Assembly (NCBI GenBank): GCA_964617375.1
Contig: CAZTXQ010000005.1
Coordinates: forward strand, 31,270-95,269
Length of the DNA stretch: 64,000 nt
Reading direction: 5' to 3'
From: Firm-13 sp964617375
Lineage (GTDB): Bacteria > Bacillota > Clostridia > Saccharofermentanales > Saccharofermentanaceae
Made by a program: the position numbers and the translations under genes
Notes under the pieces: generated by a model
What the model saw: the letters and a program-made list of their open reading frames with translations, nothing else
Told to the model about the DNA's origin: nothing
Databases searched by the model: none
In this document: piece after piece, positions 18,511 through 27,004 of the stretch
Position numbering within the stretch: the first letter of the stretch is position 1
Layout of the letters: each line of letters begins with the position of its first letter

Positions 18511-19253
18511 GATCGATAGCGATGGCCTCTTATAACGGCATGCCGTATATCAAAGAACAGATCGCGAGCATTGTAAGTCAGCTCGCGGCGGACGACGAAC
18601 TTGTGATATCCGATAACGGATCAACCGACGGAACGGCCCGCTATATCGAAGAACAGGCCGCAAAGGACCCGCGGATCCGACTGCTCTGTTTCGACGGGGC
18701 TCGAGGTGTCGTGCCGAATTTCGAAAACGCTCTCCGCAAATGCCGCGGCACCCTTCTTTTTCTTTCGGATCAGGACGATTACTGGCTTCCGGGTCATATG
18801 GACCGCATGACGGAATTCTTCGATAAGGATCCGGGCCTCATGGCCGTGCAGGCGAACGCCGAATGGATCGACGGCGGGGGGAATCGTCTCGGAACGAACT
18901 TTTTTGGATATCGCCGGTCGGGGCCGGGAATCATGAAGAATTTCTACAAAAACACGTGGCAGGGCTGCAACATGGCATTCCGCAGAACGGTGCTCGATGC
19001 GGCATTGCCGTTCCCGAAAAAGATACCGATGCACGATATGTGGATCGGTATTCTGTCCGAAATGACAGGCCGCGTACTTTTCCTGCCGGAGATCCTTTCG
19101 TTGTACAGAAGGCATGACGGGAATGTCAGCGGTGTCTCAAGGTCACCGTGGTATCGGGTCGCCGGATTCCGGATCCGGCTGGCCGCAGCTCTGATCCTGC
19201 GATACCCGAGGGCGAGGAGGATCGCCGTTCTGTTAAAATCAGGGAAAGTCTGA
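18507..19253 (+). CDS. Glycosyltransferase family 2
   Basis: A 248-residue GT2 starting SIAMASYNGMPYIKEQI, with ISDNGSTDGT, FLSDQDDYWLPGHM near residue 90, MHDMWIGIL near 175 and YRRHDGNVSG near 210. It is closely similar in motif pattern to the GT2 at 7916-8887. The frame is open upstream to ATG 18405, but ATG 18507 starts at the fold and forms an ATGA overlap with the preceding gene, so it is preferred. The donor is unknown. Confidence 0.8.
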   Translation: MRSIAMASYNGMPYIKEQIASIVSQLAADDELVISDNGSTDGTARYIEEQAAKDPRIRLLCFDGARGVVPNFENALRKCRGTLLFLSDQDDYWLPGHMDRMTEFFDKDPGLMAVQANAEWIDGGGNRLGTNFFGYRRSGPGIMKNFYKNTWQGCNMAFRRTVLDAALPFPKKIPMHDMWIGILSEMTGRVLFLPEILSLYRRHDGNVSGVSRSPWYRVAGFRIRLAAALILRYPRARRIAVLLKSGKV

Positions 19254-19314
19254 TACAATCAAGCATAGTTTTATTCAAAAATATATGCGTCCAGATTCGA
19301 GGGAAGGAGTCCCA

Positions 19315-20739
19315 ATGACGTTTAAACACAAAGATCAGGTTACCGAGCTTCTGAACCGCCGCCGTTCGGGACTTGCCCATATGTTTAAAATTCTCTATAT
19401 CGTCGGAGAACTCTTCATCATCAACATTTCTCTGATAGCAGCGCTGTTTATCATCTACGACCGCAGCAATACGAGCACCTTCGACAAGAGCCTTCTGGAT
19501 TACTTAAGGACAGCACCGTTTCTGTCGCTGGCCGCTTTCCTGTATATCGACTATCTCGGGATGACGCACTTTTTCAGGAAGAATCGTGTCGACGTCGTTT
19601 CGGCCGGCATACAGCTGGTGTTTCTGACGACGATCACCGGAGCCGCCATCGCGTATTTCGGGACATGGTTCTCTTTTTCGCGATATTCGATGGCCTTGGG
19701 CGGCGTGCTGATGCTCGTCCTTACGTGTTTATGGTCGCTCCTCTGTCTGGAACTCAGCAAGCATATATATTCGAAGGGCAAGCTCCTGATCGTGGCGGTG
19801 TCAAAGGACGATGCCGACCGCATGTATATGAAGGTCTGCGGACAGCTTAAGACTCTTCACATCAATTATCTGGGTTATACGATTATGGACCAAGTGCCGC
19901 GCGTGCTTAGACTTGTCGACAAATCGACCGAGGTCATGGTGTCTCCGGCTGTCAGCGAGAGCGACAAATCACAGCTCTACCTGTACTGTGCAGACCGGGA
20001 CAAGACCGTCTATGTCGTTCCGCAGTTCTCTGACCTGATCTATACGAAGTTCCGCGTGGTACAGTTTGAGGATATGCCGACTTTCATGATTGACAGTTTG
20101 GGACTCACCTTTCAGCAGAGAGTTTTAAAGCGGACGTTTGACGTTGTATTTTCGCTTCTCGCCATTCTTCTGACGACGCCGCTGCAGCTGGTGATCGGCC
20201 TGCTCGTCAAAATAGACTCCCACGGCCCCGCACTGTATTCGCAGGACCGCATCACGCGTTCGGGCCGGATCTACAAGGTCTATAAGTTCCGGACGATGGA
20301 GGATGAGGCGGAAGAGAAGTACGGCGCGTTCCAGTCAAGTCTCGACGATCCGCGTGTAACCCGTATCGGTAAATTCTTAAGAAATACGCACATTGACGAG
20401 CTCCCTCAGTTCTTCAATATCCTGAAGGGGGATATGTCGGTCGTCGGACCGCGTTCGGACCGGCCGACGACGATCGGCGAGTTCGAAGACAGTATTCCCG
20501 GTTACAACCAGCGGCTCAAAGTTAAGGCGGGGCTTACGGGCCTTGCGCAGATCTCGGGAAAATACAATACGTCGCCCGAGGATAAGCTGAGCTTTGATAT
20601 GATGTATATCAAGAACTACAGTTTTCTGATTGACATGAAGATCGTTCTGCAAACGATATGGGCGATGATTCCGTCAAGAAAGAACTACAACATCATGGAC
20701 GGGGATTTCGAGAACTGGGAATTTATCCCGAAGAAATGA
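19315..20739 (+). CDS. Initiating polyprenyl phosphoglycosyltransferase (WbaP type)
   Basis: The 474-residue membrane enzyme transfers a sugar 1-phosphate to undecaprenyl phosphate, the first step of glycan assembly. The N-terminal 150 residues hold four or five membrane segments. A central Rossmann-like region follows, then the catalytic domain begins KRTFDVVFSLLAILLTTP near residue 265. It carries YKVYKFRTM, HIDELPQFFNILKGDMS, VVGPRSDRP and KAGLTGLAQISGKYN. The first sugar (Gal, Glc or GlcNAc type) cannot be told. GGGAAGGAG before ATG 19315 decides against ATG 19285. A single initiator in the window suggests that the main glycan is built on this lipid. Confidence 0.92.
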   Translation: MTFKHKDQVTELLNRRRSGLAHMFKILYIVGELFIINISLIAALFIIYDRSNTSTFDKSLLDYLRTAPFLSLAAFLYIDYLGMTHFFRKNRVDVVSAGIQLVFLTTITGAAIAYFGTWFSFSRYSMALGGVLMLVLTCLWSLLCLELSKHIYSKGKLLIVAVSKDDADRMYMKVCGQLKTLHINYLGYTIMDQVPRVLRLVDKSTEVMVSPAVSESDKSQLYLYCADRDKTVYVVPQFSDLIYTKFRVVQFEDMPTFMIDSLGLTFQQRVLKRTFDVVFSLLAILLTTPLQLVIGLLVKIDSHGPALYSQDRITRSGRIYKVYKFRTMEDEAEEKYGAFQSSLDDPRVTRIGKFLRNTHIDELPQFFNILKGDMSVVGPRSDRPTTIGEFEDSIPGYNQRLKVKAGLTGLAQISGKYNTSPEDKLSFDMMYIKNYSFLIDMKIVLQTIWAMIPSRKNYNIMDGDFENWEFIPKK

Positions 20740-20780
20740 TGCGCCGATTCAACTCTTGTGAGCGGGAGAACGACGGTAAA

Positions 20781-20805
20781 CACGCACATTTGCGTGACGG
20801 TTTTT
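20781..20805 (+). terminator. Weak hairpin, possible terminator
   Basis: A 6-bp stem (CACGCA and TGCGTG) with a 4-base loop is followed, after four bases, by five T. It lies just after the initiating transferase gene. The short stem and the gap before the T run make this tentative. Confidence 0.4.
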
Positions 20806-20895
20806 CTCATAAAGGGAAAAAATGTTATATTTAGTAGTAATAGGATATTTTTAGCACAGGGTCATACGATAAACGGATAAAGGCGGCAATTTGTT

Positions 20896-23800
20896 ATGGC
20901 AGAACATCAGGAGAATATATCCGGTTTTTCCCGGACTGAGGGCGCGACGTCTCAGACGCCGGATGCAAAAACACTTTTACGGGCAAGAGGAATACAGGTT
21001 TCGGATGCTGATTTCGAGGAAGTGACAGCGCGTACCGGAAAGGCGGTTCGCGCCGGCCGGCTTGCGGAGAGGTTCCTGGCAGACAACGATTTTCTGGGAC
21101 TCATAAAGCTTCTGGATTTGCTGAAAGATTCGCTCGTCAGAAGTTCTTCCTTAACGGAAAAGAAGCACACAATTATCAGGGAGAAGCTTGGAAGCGACGA
21201 AGACTACGGCCTTATTCTTAAGGACGGCTTTATCGATATGACCTTAAGCCATGCTCTTATTGAAGACGGACGTCTTCTGTTTTTTGATCAGAAAATGATT
21301 CTGTCCGATATCCCGCTTAACTATATTCTTTATGCTTCCGTTAAGGAGCTTTTCGCGCGATTCACATCGACTACGCTGATCTCTCCCGACACGGTTCTGG
21401 ATTATTTCGGGATCACGGCACATCGGGACGTCTATGACCGCCTGGAGAAGTACATCTGTGACAAGGCTTCGGGTCTTGATCCGGTTTTGACCGAAACATG
21501 GCCGGCTAAGCCCGATTCGACGGATATCCTGGAAAAGCTTCTTGCGTACCGCGGAAATATACGGAATCCGGACGAGATGTCCGCCCTTGACGAAATCATA
21601 TCGGATCTCAAATGTCATACGGCTTCACTCGACAATACACTGACGCTTTACAGGGACAGACTCGAGCGCGAAAAAACGGCGCAAATCGACGCGAAAGAAC
21701 GCGAAGTGCGCGAAATGAGAGAGATCATTCTCGATAAACTGGAATTTACTGAAATGATCATGGAAAGAGAGAACATAGAGAAGAAGCGTCTTGATCTTCT
21801 GGAAAGTGAATATCGGGAGAAAACAGACGAGCTCATTTCCGAAAAAAACAAAGAAATCCATGAGTTGAAATGTACGGTACACTGCCGTGACGCCCATATC
21901 GAGCAGCTTCTCGAAAAGGATCGCGAACTCGAGCGGATCAAGAGTTCCGAAGCCTGGCAGAAGATCAACCAGAGCGATTCCGGAGTGCGGCGCGAGAATA
22001 TTCTTCTCAAACTTCTTAAGCTCCCCTTAAGGGCTTTGCGTAAAATTCTGCGCGGGATCCGGCGCCTTCTCGGCAAGATCAAGAGACGTCTTTTCGCGAA
22101 GAACGGCACAAAGGCAGCAACAGCGGCGACGGTACCGACGTCTGATGTGACCGATACTGCCGGGAATGCGAGCGTAAACGAGTCCTCGACTGCAGCTCCC
22201 GTAAAGGAGACAGCCTCTTCAAAGCCCGCATCGCCTGTGAAGGCGTTTGAAGCCTACAGGAAGCTCGCGCTTCCGGCGGCAGACGAATATCTCGTTTCGA
22301 TTGTGATTCCGGTTTATAACCAGTTTGATTACACCTACAACTGTATCCGTTCGATTCTCGAAAACAGCGGCGACGTGCCGTACGAGATTCTGATCGCAGA
22401 CGACGGTTCGACCGATCTCACCTTGCGGATCCGTGAGCTGATCGAGGGAGTAACCGTTATCACAAACGAAACGAATCTGGGATTCCTCAAGAACTGCAAT
22501 CATGCTGCCGGGTTTGCCCGGGGCAGGTATATTCTTTTCCTGAACAACGACACCCTGGTCCAGGACAACTGGCTTAAGCCGCTCGTGACACTGATCGAAA
22601 GCGATCCCGCGATCGGAATGGTCGGCTCAAAGCTGATCTACAGCCATGACTGTCTGCAGGAGGCCGGCGGTATCTTCTGGAAAGACGGAAGTGCCTGGAA
22701 TTACGGCAACAAGAAGGATCCGACCCTTCCCGAATACAATTACGTCAAAGAAACCGATTACATTTCCGGAGCGGCAATTATGCTTTCGCGCGAGCTCTGG
22801 ACGAGAATCGGCGGGTTTGATGAGACGTTTGCGCCGGCGTACTACGAGGACAGCGATCTTGCCTTCACGGTGAGAAAGCTCGGATACAAGGTTATGTACC
22901 AGCCTTTGTCGGTCGTCATCCATCTCGAGGGAATATCCAACGGTACCGACCTGAACTCCGGCATGAAGGCGTATCAGGTGACGAATCAGTCGAAGTTCTG
23001 CCGCAAGTGGAGAGACGAGCTCGAGAACAGCCATTTCATAAACGGCGAGAACGTGTTCCTGGCCAGAGACAGGAGCCGGAACCGGAAACATATTCTTGTC
23101 ATCGATCACTATGTACCGCATTATGACAAGGATGCCGGCGGGAAGTGCACGAACATGTATATCAAGCTGTTTGTCAGACTCGGTATGCAGGTCACTTTCC
23201 TGGGCGATAATTTCTATCCCCATCAGCCGTATACCGAGGAACTGCAGCAGATCGGCGTCGAAGTGATTTACGGCAATTACTACAGCCAGCACTGGAAAGA
23301 ATGGCTCCAGGAGAACGGCCGTCATTTCGACTATGCCTATCTGAACCGGCCGCACATCGCGGTGAACTATATCGACGCGTTAAGAGACTATTCAAACTGC
23401 AAAATCATCTATTTTGGGCATGACCTGCACTACTTGAGGGAAATGCGCCAATACGAGATCGATGGTAATCCCGAGCTTCTCGCATCCTCCCGGAGCTGGA
23501 AGATGAAAGAGTTCGAGATTTTCCAGAAAACCGACGTGATCTGGGTCGTAGGTTCCTACGAGCGTGAGATCGTGCAGAAACAGTTCCCGAACAAGCTTGT
23601 AATGAATATTCCCCTCTATATTTACGAGAAGCCCAAAGAGGAATCCGTTCTTTCCTTCAGGGAGAGAAAGGACATCATATTTGTGGGCGGCTTCGGGCAT
23701 CCGCCGAACCGGGACTGTGTCCTGTGGTTTGCCAAAGAAGTGTTCCCCGATATCCTTTCGAAGTATCCGGATATCAAGTGGTATATCGTCGGTTCCAAAC

Positions 23801-24186
23801 CGCAGGAGGATGTGCTCGCTTTAGCAAGCGACAATATCATCGTAACTGGATTTGTATCCGATGCGAGGCTTGAAGAGCTCTATGCCACTTGCCGTCTTGC
23901 GGTGGTTCCGCTGCGTGTCGGCGCCGGCGTAAAAGGCAAGGTGCTTGAGGCTGTTTATAACCGCATACCGCTTGTGACGACGCCGATCGGAGCCGAGGGT
24001 ATCAGTCTTGAGGAAGAGGCTTTTATCGTTGCGGAGCCGGATAGGAATATGGCCAAAGTGATCAACGAGTTGTATATGGATTTCGACGAATTACAAACGA
24101 TCTCGGACAGAAGCGGTGTCTTTATCGATCGCCATTATTCGGAGAAGACGGCGATCGAAGCAGTAAATATTGCGCTCGCGAAGTAA
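20896..24186 (+). CDS. Giant glycosyltransferase: unknown N-terminal part, coiled coil, GT2 and GT4
   Basis: A 1096-residue protein. Residues 1-215 lack an obvious catalytic motif but contain DGRLLFFDQKMI followed by PLNYILYASVKEL, which resembles the tail of SAM-methyltransferase modules often fused to such transferases. No SAM-binding glycine motif precedes it. Residues 235-350 are coiled coil, 370-460 an Ala/Thr/Ser-rich linker. The GT2 domain begins near 464 (SIVIPVYNQ, IADDGSTD, FLNNDT). The GT4 half runs from about 729 (IIFVGGFGHPPN, PLRVGAGVKGKVLEAVY). The two transferase halves are paralogous to those at 10566-14807. The ribosome site is weak (AAAGGCGG). It is likely a processive or two-step cytoplasmic glycan transferase. 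Confidence 0.85.
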   Translation: MAEHQENISGFSRTEGATSQTPDAKTLLRARGIQVSDADFEEVTARTGKAVRAGRLAERFLADNDFLGLIKLLDLLKDSLVRSSSLTEKKHTIIREKLGSDEDYGLILKDGFIDMTLSHALIEDGRLLFFDQKMILSDIPLNYILYASVKELFARFTSTTLISPDTVLDYFGITAHRDVYDRLEKYICDKASGLDPVLTETWPAKPDSTDILEKLLAYRGNIRNPDEMSALDEIISDLKCHTASLDNTLTLYRDRLEREKTAQIDAKEREVREMREIILDKLEFTEMIMERENIEKKRLDLLESEYREKTDELISEKNKEIHELKCTVHCRDAHIEQLLEKDRELERIKSSEAWQKINQSDSGVRRENILLKLLKLPLRALRKILRGIRRLLGKIKRRLFAKNGTKAATAATVPTSDVTDTAGNASVNESSTAAPVKETASSKPASPVKAFEAYRKLALPAADEYLVSIVIPVYNQFDYTYNCIRSILENSGDVPYEILIADDGSTDLTLRIRELIEGVTVITNETNLGFLKNCNHAAGFARGRYILFLNNDTLVQDNWLKPLVTLIESDPAIGMVGSKLIYSHDCLQEAGGIFWKDGSAWNYGNKKDPTLPEYNYVKETDYISGAAIMLSRELWTRIGGFDETFAPAYYEDSDLAFTVRKLGYKVMYQPLSVVIHLEGISNGTDLNSGMKAYQVTNQSKFCRKWRDELENSHFINGENVFLARDRSRNRKHILVIDHYVPHYDKDAGGKCTNMYIKLFVRLGMQVTFLGDNFYPHQPYTEELQQIGVEVIYGNYYSQHWKEWLQENGRHFDYAYLNRPHIAVNYIDALRDYSNCKIIYFGHDLHYLREMRQYEIDGNPELLASSRSWKMKEFEIFQKTDVIWVVGSYEREIVQKQFPNKLVMNIPLYIYEKPKEESVLSFRERKDIIFVGGFGHPPNRDCVLWFAKEVFPDILSKYPDIKWYIVGSKPQEDVLALASDNIIVTGFVSDARLEELYATCRLAVVPLRVGAGVKGKVLEAVYNRIPLVTTPIGAEGISLEEEAFIVAEPDRNMAKVINELYMDFDELQTISDRSGVFIDRHYSEKTAIEAVNIALAK

Positions 24187-24227
24187 CGGCGGACGACCGG
24201 CCGCTGAGGCTTGAAAAGAGGTGCAGG

Positions 24228-24803
24228 ATGATCAATAAAATTCGCATTGCATTCTGGCTCCTCGCGAGCCTGCGATTTAAAATGACGTTCAAGAGATTCG
24301 GGGTTATGAGCTTTATAAAAGCCCCGATTTTCCTGGCGCATACGAGTCATATCTCGATCGGAAGAAATGTGAAAATCTGGCATCATGCAAGGCTTGAAGC
24401 CGTCACCTTGTATAATTCGAAAGAATTCTCGCCGGTGATCATCATCGAGGACAACGTCGGGATTCAGCAGAACTTTCATTGCACCTGCGCGTCGCGCGTC
24501 CGGATCGGAAAAGGGACCGCCATTACACAGAACGTCGGTATTTTTGATATCAATCACGGCTATACCGAGCCGGATGTGTCGGTGATTCTTCAGGATATCG
24601 ATGCCAAACCGGTCGATATCGGTGAGAACTGCTTTATCGGGATGAACAGCGTCATTCTGCCCGGCACGGTACTCGGTCGGCAGACAGTCGTGGCCGCGGG
24701 CTCGGTCGTTTCCGGCGTATTTCCGGACCGCTGTGTAATCGCGGGCTCGCCCGCCCGAATCATTAAGCGCTATAATCCGGCGACCGGAGTATGGGAAAAG
24801 TGA
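24228..24803 (+). CDS. Hexapeptide-repeat acyltransferase (LbH family)
   Basis: A 191-residue left-handed beta-helix protein. Short repeats such as ISIGRNVKIW, VIIIEDNVGIQ and VRIGKGTAITQNVGI, then VDIGENCFIGMNSVILPGT, run from about residue 42 to 165. The end (VIAGSPARIIKRYNPATG) is typical of the WcaF/LacA/WbbJ O-acetyltransferase group. It would acetylate a sugar of the glycan using acetyl-CoA; the target hydroxyl is unknown. A second member of the family is encoded on the reverse strand at 26396-27004. Confidence 0.88.
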   Translation: MINKIRIAFWLLASLRFKMTFKRFGVMSFIKAPIFLAHTSHISIGRNVKIWHHARLEAVTLYNSKEFSPVIIIEDNVGIQQNFHCTCASRVRIGKGTAITQNVGIFDINHGYTEPDVSVILQDIDAKPVDIGENCFIGMNSVILPGTVLGRQTVVAAGSVVSGVFPDRCVIAGSPARIIKRYNPATGVWEK

Positions 24804-24818
24804 ACGGGCTTTCCAATA

Positions 24819-24847
24819 TGGACACTCATAGTTGAATCAACTATAAT
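24819..24847 (+). promoter_or_regulatory. Sigma-A promoter
   Basis: TGGACA, 17 bases, perfect TATAAT. It lies between the acyltransferase stop (24803) and the reductase start (24894), so the reductase has its own promoter. Confidence 0.75.
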
Positions 24848-24893
24848 AAGTCAAAATAATCCGGTCGCAAACACCGGACAGATGGAGAGATAC

Positions 24894-25748
24894 ATGAGCA
24901 AGACTGTTCTAGTTACCGGTGCCGCTGGATATATCGGACGTCACGTTGTGAAGGCACTTCTGGATCTCGGAGCCGAAGTAGTCGCCGTCGATATAAGAAC
25001 GGAGAACATAGATCCGAGAGCCGTAAGGAAGAGTCTGGATATTTTTTCGGGGGACACAAATCTTTATACGGAACTCGGCAGCCCTGACGTATGCCTCCAT
25101 CTGGCATGGCAGGACGGTTTCAAGCACGATGCCGATTCCCATATTATGTTGCTCCCGGCACACTATACGTTCCTTAAGGATCTTCTGGATGCCGGATTGA
25201 AGCAGCTGGCTGTCATGGGCTCCATGCACGAGATCGGATACTTTGAAGGAGAAATCAAAGAGGATACTCCGACGAATCCGCGTTCCATGTACGGCATCGC
25301 CAAGAATGCGCTTCGGGATATAATGGCTCTTCAGACCGCGAAACATCAGGCGATACTCCAGTGGATTCGCGGATTCTATATTTACGGCGACGACAGAAGC
25401 AACCATTCCGTATTCACCAAGATTATCGAAGCCGAAACGGCAAAACAGAAGACTTTTCCGTTCAACAGCGGTCTGATTAAGTATGACTTCATACCGGTGG
25501 AGGAACTGGCCCGTCAGCTTGCGCTGACCGTTATGCAGACAGAGGTCAGCGGGATCATTAACTGCTGCTCCGGAAAGCCGGTGGCCCTTAAGGACAAGGT
25601 GGAAGAATTTCTCAGAAATAACCATTATGAGATCACACTGGATTACGGGAAATTTCCCGACCGGGCGTATGACTCGCCGGCAATATGGGGAAATACCGAC
25701 AAGATTGACGCGATCGTAGAGAACTATGAGCGTTCGCGTAAGGGATAA
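24894..25748 (+). CDS. NAD(P)-dependent nucleotide-sugar reductase/epimerase (extended SDR)
   Basis: A 284-residue extended SDR. TVLVTGAAGYIGRHVV is the cofactor site, MGSMHEIGYFEG holds the Ser region and MYGIAKNAL the Tyr-Lys pair. LHLAWQDGFKHD near residue 70 recalls 4-keto-reductases that act on dTDP-4-keto-6-deoxysugars. A role in making a second deoxysugar from the dTDP pool is possible but unproven. ATG 24894, with GGAGAG 4 bases before it, is preferred to ATG 24882. A promoter directly upstream makes this a separate unit. Confidence 0.78.
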   Translation: MSKTVLVTGAAGYIGRHVVKALLDLGAEVVAVDIRTENIDPRAVRKSLDIFSGDTNLYTELGSPDVCLHLAWQDGFKHDADSHIMLLPAHYTFLKDLLDAGLKQLAVMGSMHEIGYFEGEIKEDTPTNPRSMYGIAKNALRDIMALQTAKHQAILQWIRGFYIYGDDRSNHSVFTKIIEAETAKQKTFPFNSGLIKYDFIPVEELARQLALTVMQTEVSGIINCCSGKPVALKDKVEEFLRNNHYEITLDYGKFPDRAYDSPAIWGNTDKIDAIVENYERSRKG

Positions 25749-25784
25749 GAAACCTTCGAAATCGCAGAAATGACAAAAAGAAGG

Positions 25785-25798
25785 GGTTGTCTCAAAAC
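25785..25798 (+). repeat. Left arm of 14-bp inverted repeat
   Basis: GGTTGTCTCAAAAC. Its reverse complement matches 26355-26368 at 13 of 14 positions. Sequences of the GGCTGTCTCAAAA kind are common ends of insertion sequences in Clostridia (general knowledge), so this may mark a non-autonomous element. Confidence 0.5.
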
Positions 25799-25954
25799 TT
25801 CAAGTCTTGTCTCGAGCTCGTTGGCGTTTGAGCTGACGAAAGCCTAACAGGGATGGGGTCCTCCAGAATCATAAACGTGAAGTCGAGAGACAGTCCGCTT
25901 TTTCGCTGCATAAGCGCAAAATGCCCAACCAATCGGACATTTTTCCGGGTTTAA

Positions 25955-26236
25955 TAAGTGATCATTGACGAATTGTCGCTTTGCAGCACATTGACATACA
26001 TACGAAAAGTCCGAAATCACTGATTTCGTATGTGCATCATTAATAAATAAACATAAATATGCTCGTTGATGCACATATAATAATGTCGAAACGGCTGAAT
26101 TTATAGGTAATCATTGACGAATAATCAGAATTCTGTTCATTGATGCACATACGAAATGGCCAGATTTAGTGGATTTCGTAGGTGATCATTGACAAATGAA
26201 TATATTCTCGAGCGCCAGTGCATATAATCACGCGCA
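25955..26236. repeat. Four tandem degenerate 75-bp palindromic units
   Basis: Units begin at 25955, 26029, 26104 and 26179 (lengths 74, 75, 75 and a partial). Each starts TAGGTGATCATTGAC or a variant and contains, about 37 bases later, a reverse arm such as TTGATGCACATACGAAAT, so each unit can fold on itself. Unit 2 has a perfect 11-bp pair (TATGTGCATCA and TGATGCACATA). CGAAATC and GATTTCG at the join of units 1 and 2 add a second hairpin. The conserved arms with diverged loops suggest selection on pairing. Confidence 0.75.
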
Positions 26237-26326
26237 AATTCTGCCTTGGTAAGCAAAGTTAATGAAAAAGGATCCTCCGTCGCCTGACTTCTGGTACGTA
26301 GGAACTGTCAAAACAAGAATAACCTT

Positions 26327-26374
26327 AAAGCGGAGCTGCCTCAAGCGATGATCCGTTTTGAGACAGCCGCTTTT
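26327..26374. terminator. Imperfect long hairpin, possible terminator of the reverse-strand pair
   Basis: AAAGCGG-AG-CTGCCTCAA pairs with TTGAGACAGCCGCTTT, with a two-base bulge and one mismatch. It sits 22 bases beyond the stop of the reverse-strand acyltransferase. A T run follows on the plus strand; the minus-strand tail is less T-rich. Its right half is also the right arm of the 14-bp inverted repeat. Confidence 0.45.
26355..26368 (-). repeat. Right arm of 14-bp inverted repeat
   Basis: GTTTTGAGACAGCC, the partner of 25785-25798. No target-site duplication could be recognised on the two outer sides. Confidence 0.5.
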
Positions 26375-26395
26375 ACTTGCCGGAAAAGCGGTCGG

Positions 26396-27004
26396 TCAAA
26401 CCCGCTCCCATTTTCGCGTATCGGGATTATATGTCTTAATGATTCTGGCGGGATTCCCCGCCGCAATCGACATAGGCGGGATGTCTTTTGTGACGACCGC
26501 ATTCGTGCCGATAATACTTGACCGGCCGATCGTGATGCCGGGAAGAACGGAAACACCTTCTCCGATCCACACGTTATCTTCGATCACGACATCCTTATAG
26601 GAGAGCGGCCGTTCTTTGGCGATGATCTCCGGATCACTTTGCGCATCCTCACCGGAGTAATTGCCGTGCTGAACATCGGAGATATAGATGCGGCTTGCCA
26701 GTAGTGCGTTGTCGCCGATGCTGACCCGGTGTATCGCGGTAATATGAACATAATCATTGATCTGGACATTTTTTCCGATCGTGAGAACATCTCCCTCATC
26801 GTCACCCGCATATACTTCAAAACGGCATCCGGTCCCGCAGGTCATTCCCTGCCCAAGCCGGATGTGCTTTTTGCCGCGTATATCGATCGGGAAAAAGATA
26901 AAAGAAGCGGGACGATAGAAAAGTCTGGTCCGCAGGAAGAAACCGCCCATCTGTATGATGCGGCAAAATCCGTAATCCTTCAGTTGGCGAAATCTCTCTC
27001 TCAT
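26396..27004 (-). CDS. Hexapeptide-repeat acyltransferase (LbH family)
   Basis: A 202-residue reverse-strand gene. An N-terminal hydrophobic segment is followed by left-handed beta-helix repeats such as VLTIGKNVQINDYVHI, VSIGDNALLASRIYI and VVIEDNVWIGEGVSVLPGI, and the ending AAGNPARIIKTYNPDT. This is the WcaF/WbbJ-type O-acetyltransferase pattern. It starts in an ATGA overlap with the stop of the GT2 at 27001-27798, so the two form one transcription unit opposite to the rest of the locus. The modified sugar is unknown. Confidence 0.88.
   Translation of the reverse strand: MRERFRQLKDYGFCRIIQMGGFFLRTRLFYRPASFIFFPIDIRGKKHIRLGQGMTCGTGCRFEVYAGDDEGDVLTIGKNVQINDYVHITAIHRVSIGDNALLASRIYISDVQHGNYSGEDAQSDPEIIAKERPLSYKDVVIEDNVWIGEGVSVLPGITIGRSSIIGTNAVVTKDIPPMSIAAGNPARIIKTYNPDTRKWERV

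Larger units (their letters stand above)
25749..26395. other. Gene-free region of 647 bases with palindromic repeats
   Basis: No convincing coding frame on either strand; short open frames lack ribosome sites. The region contains four degenerate 75-bp palindromic repeats (25955-26236), a 14-bp inverted repeat at its edges (25785-25798 and 26355-26368) and an imperfect hairpin at its right end. The A+T content rises sharply compared with the genes around it. It could be a remnant of a mobile element or a structured non-coding RNA locus. Nothing in it identifies a transposase. Confidence 0.75.

Noticed and set aside
25844..26074. 76-residue reverse-strand open frame in the repeat region
   Set aside because: It runs through the palindromic repeats, has no ribosome site and no family likeness.
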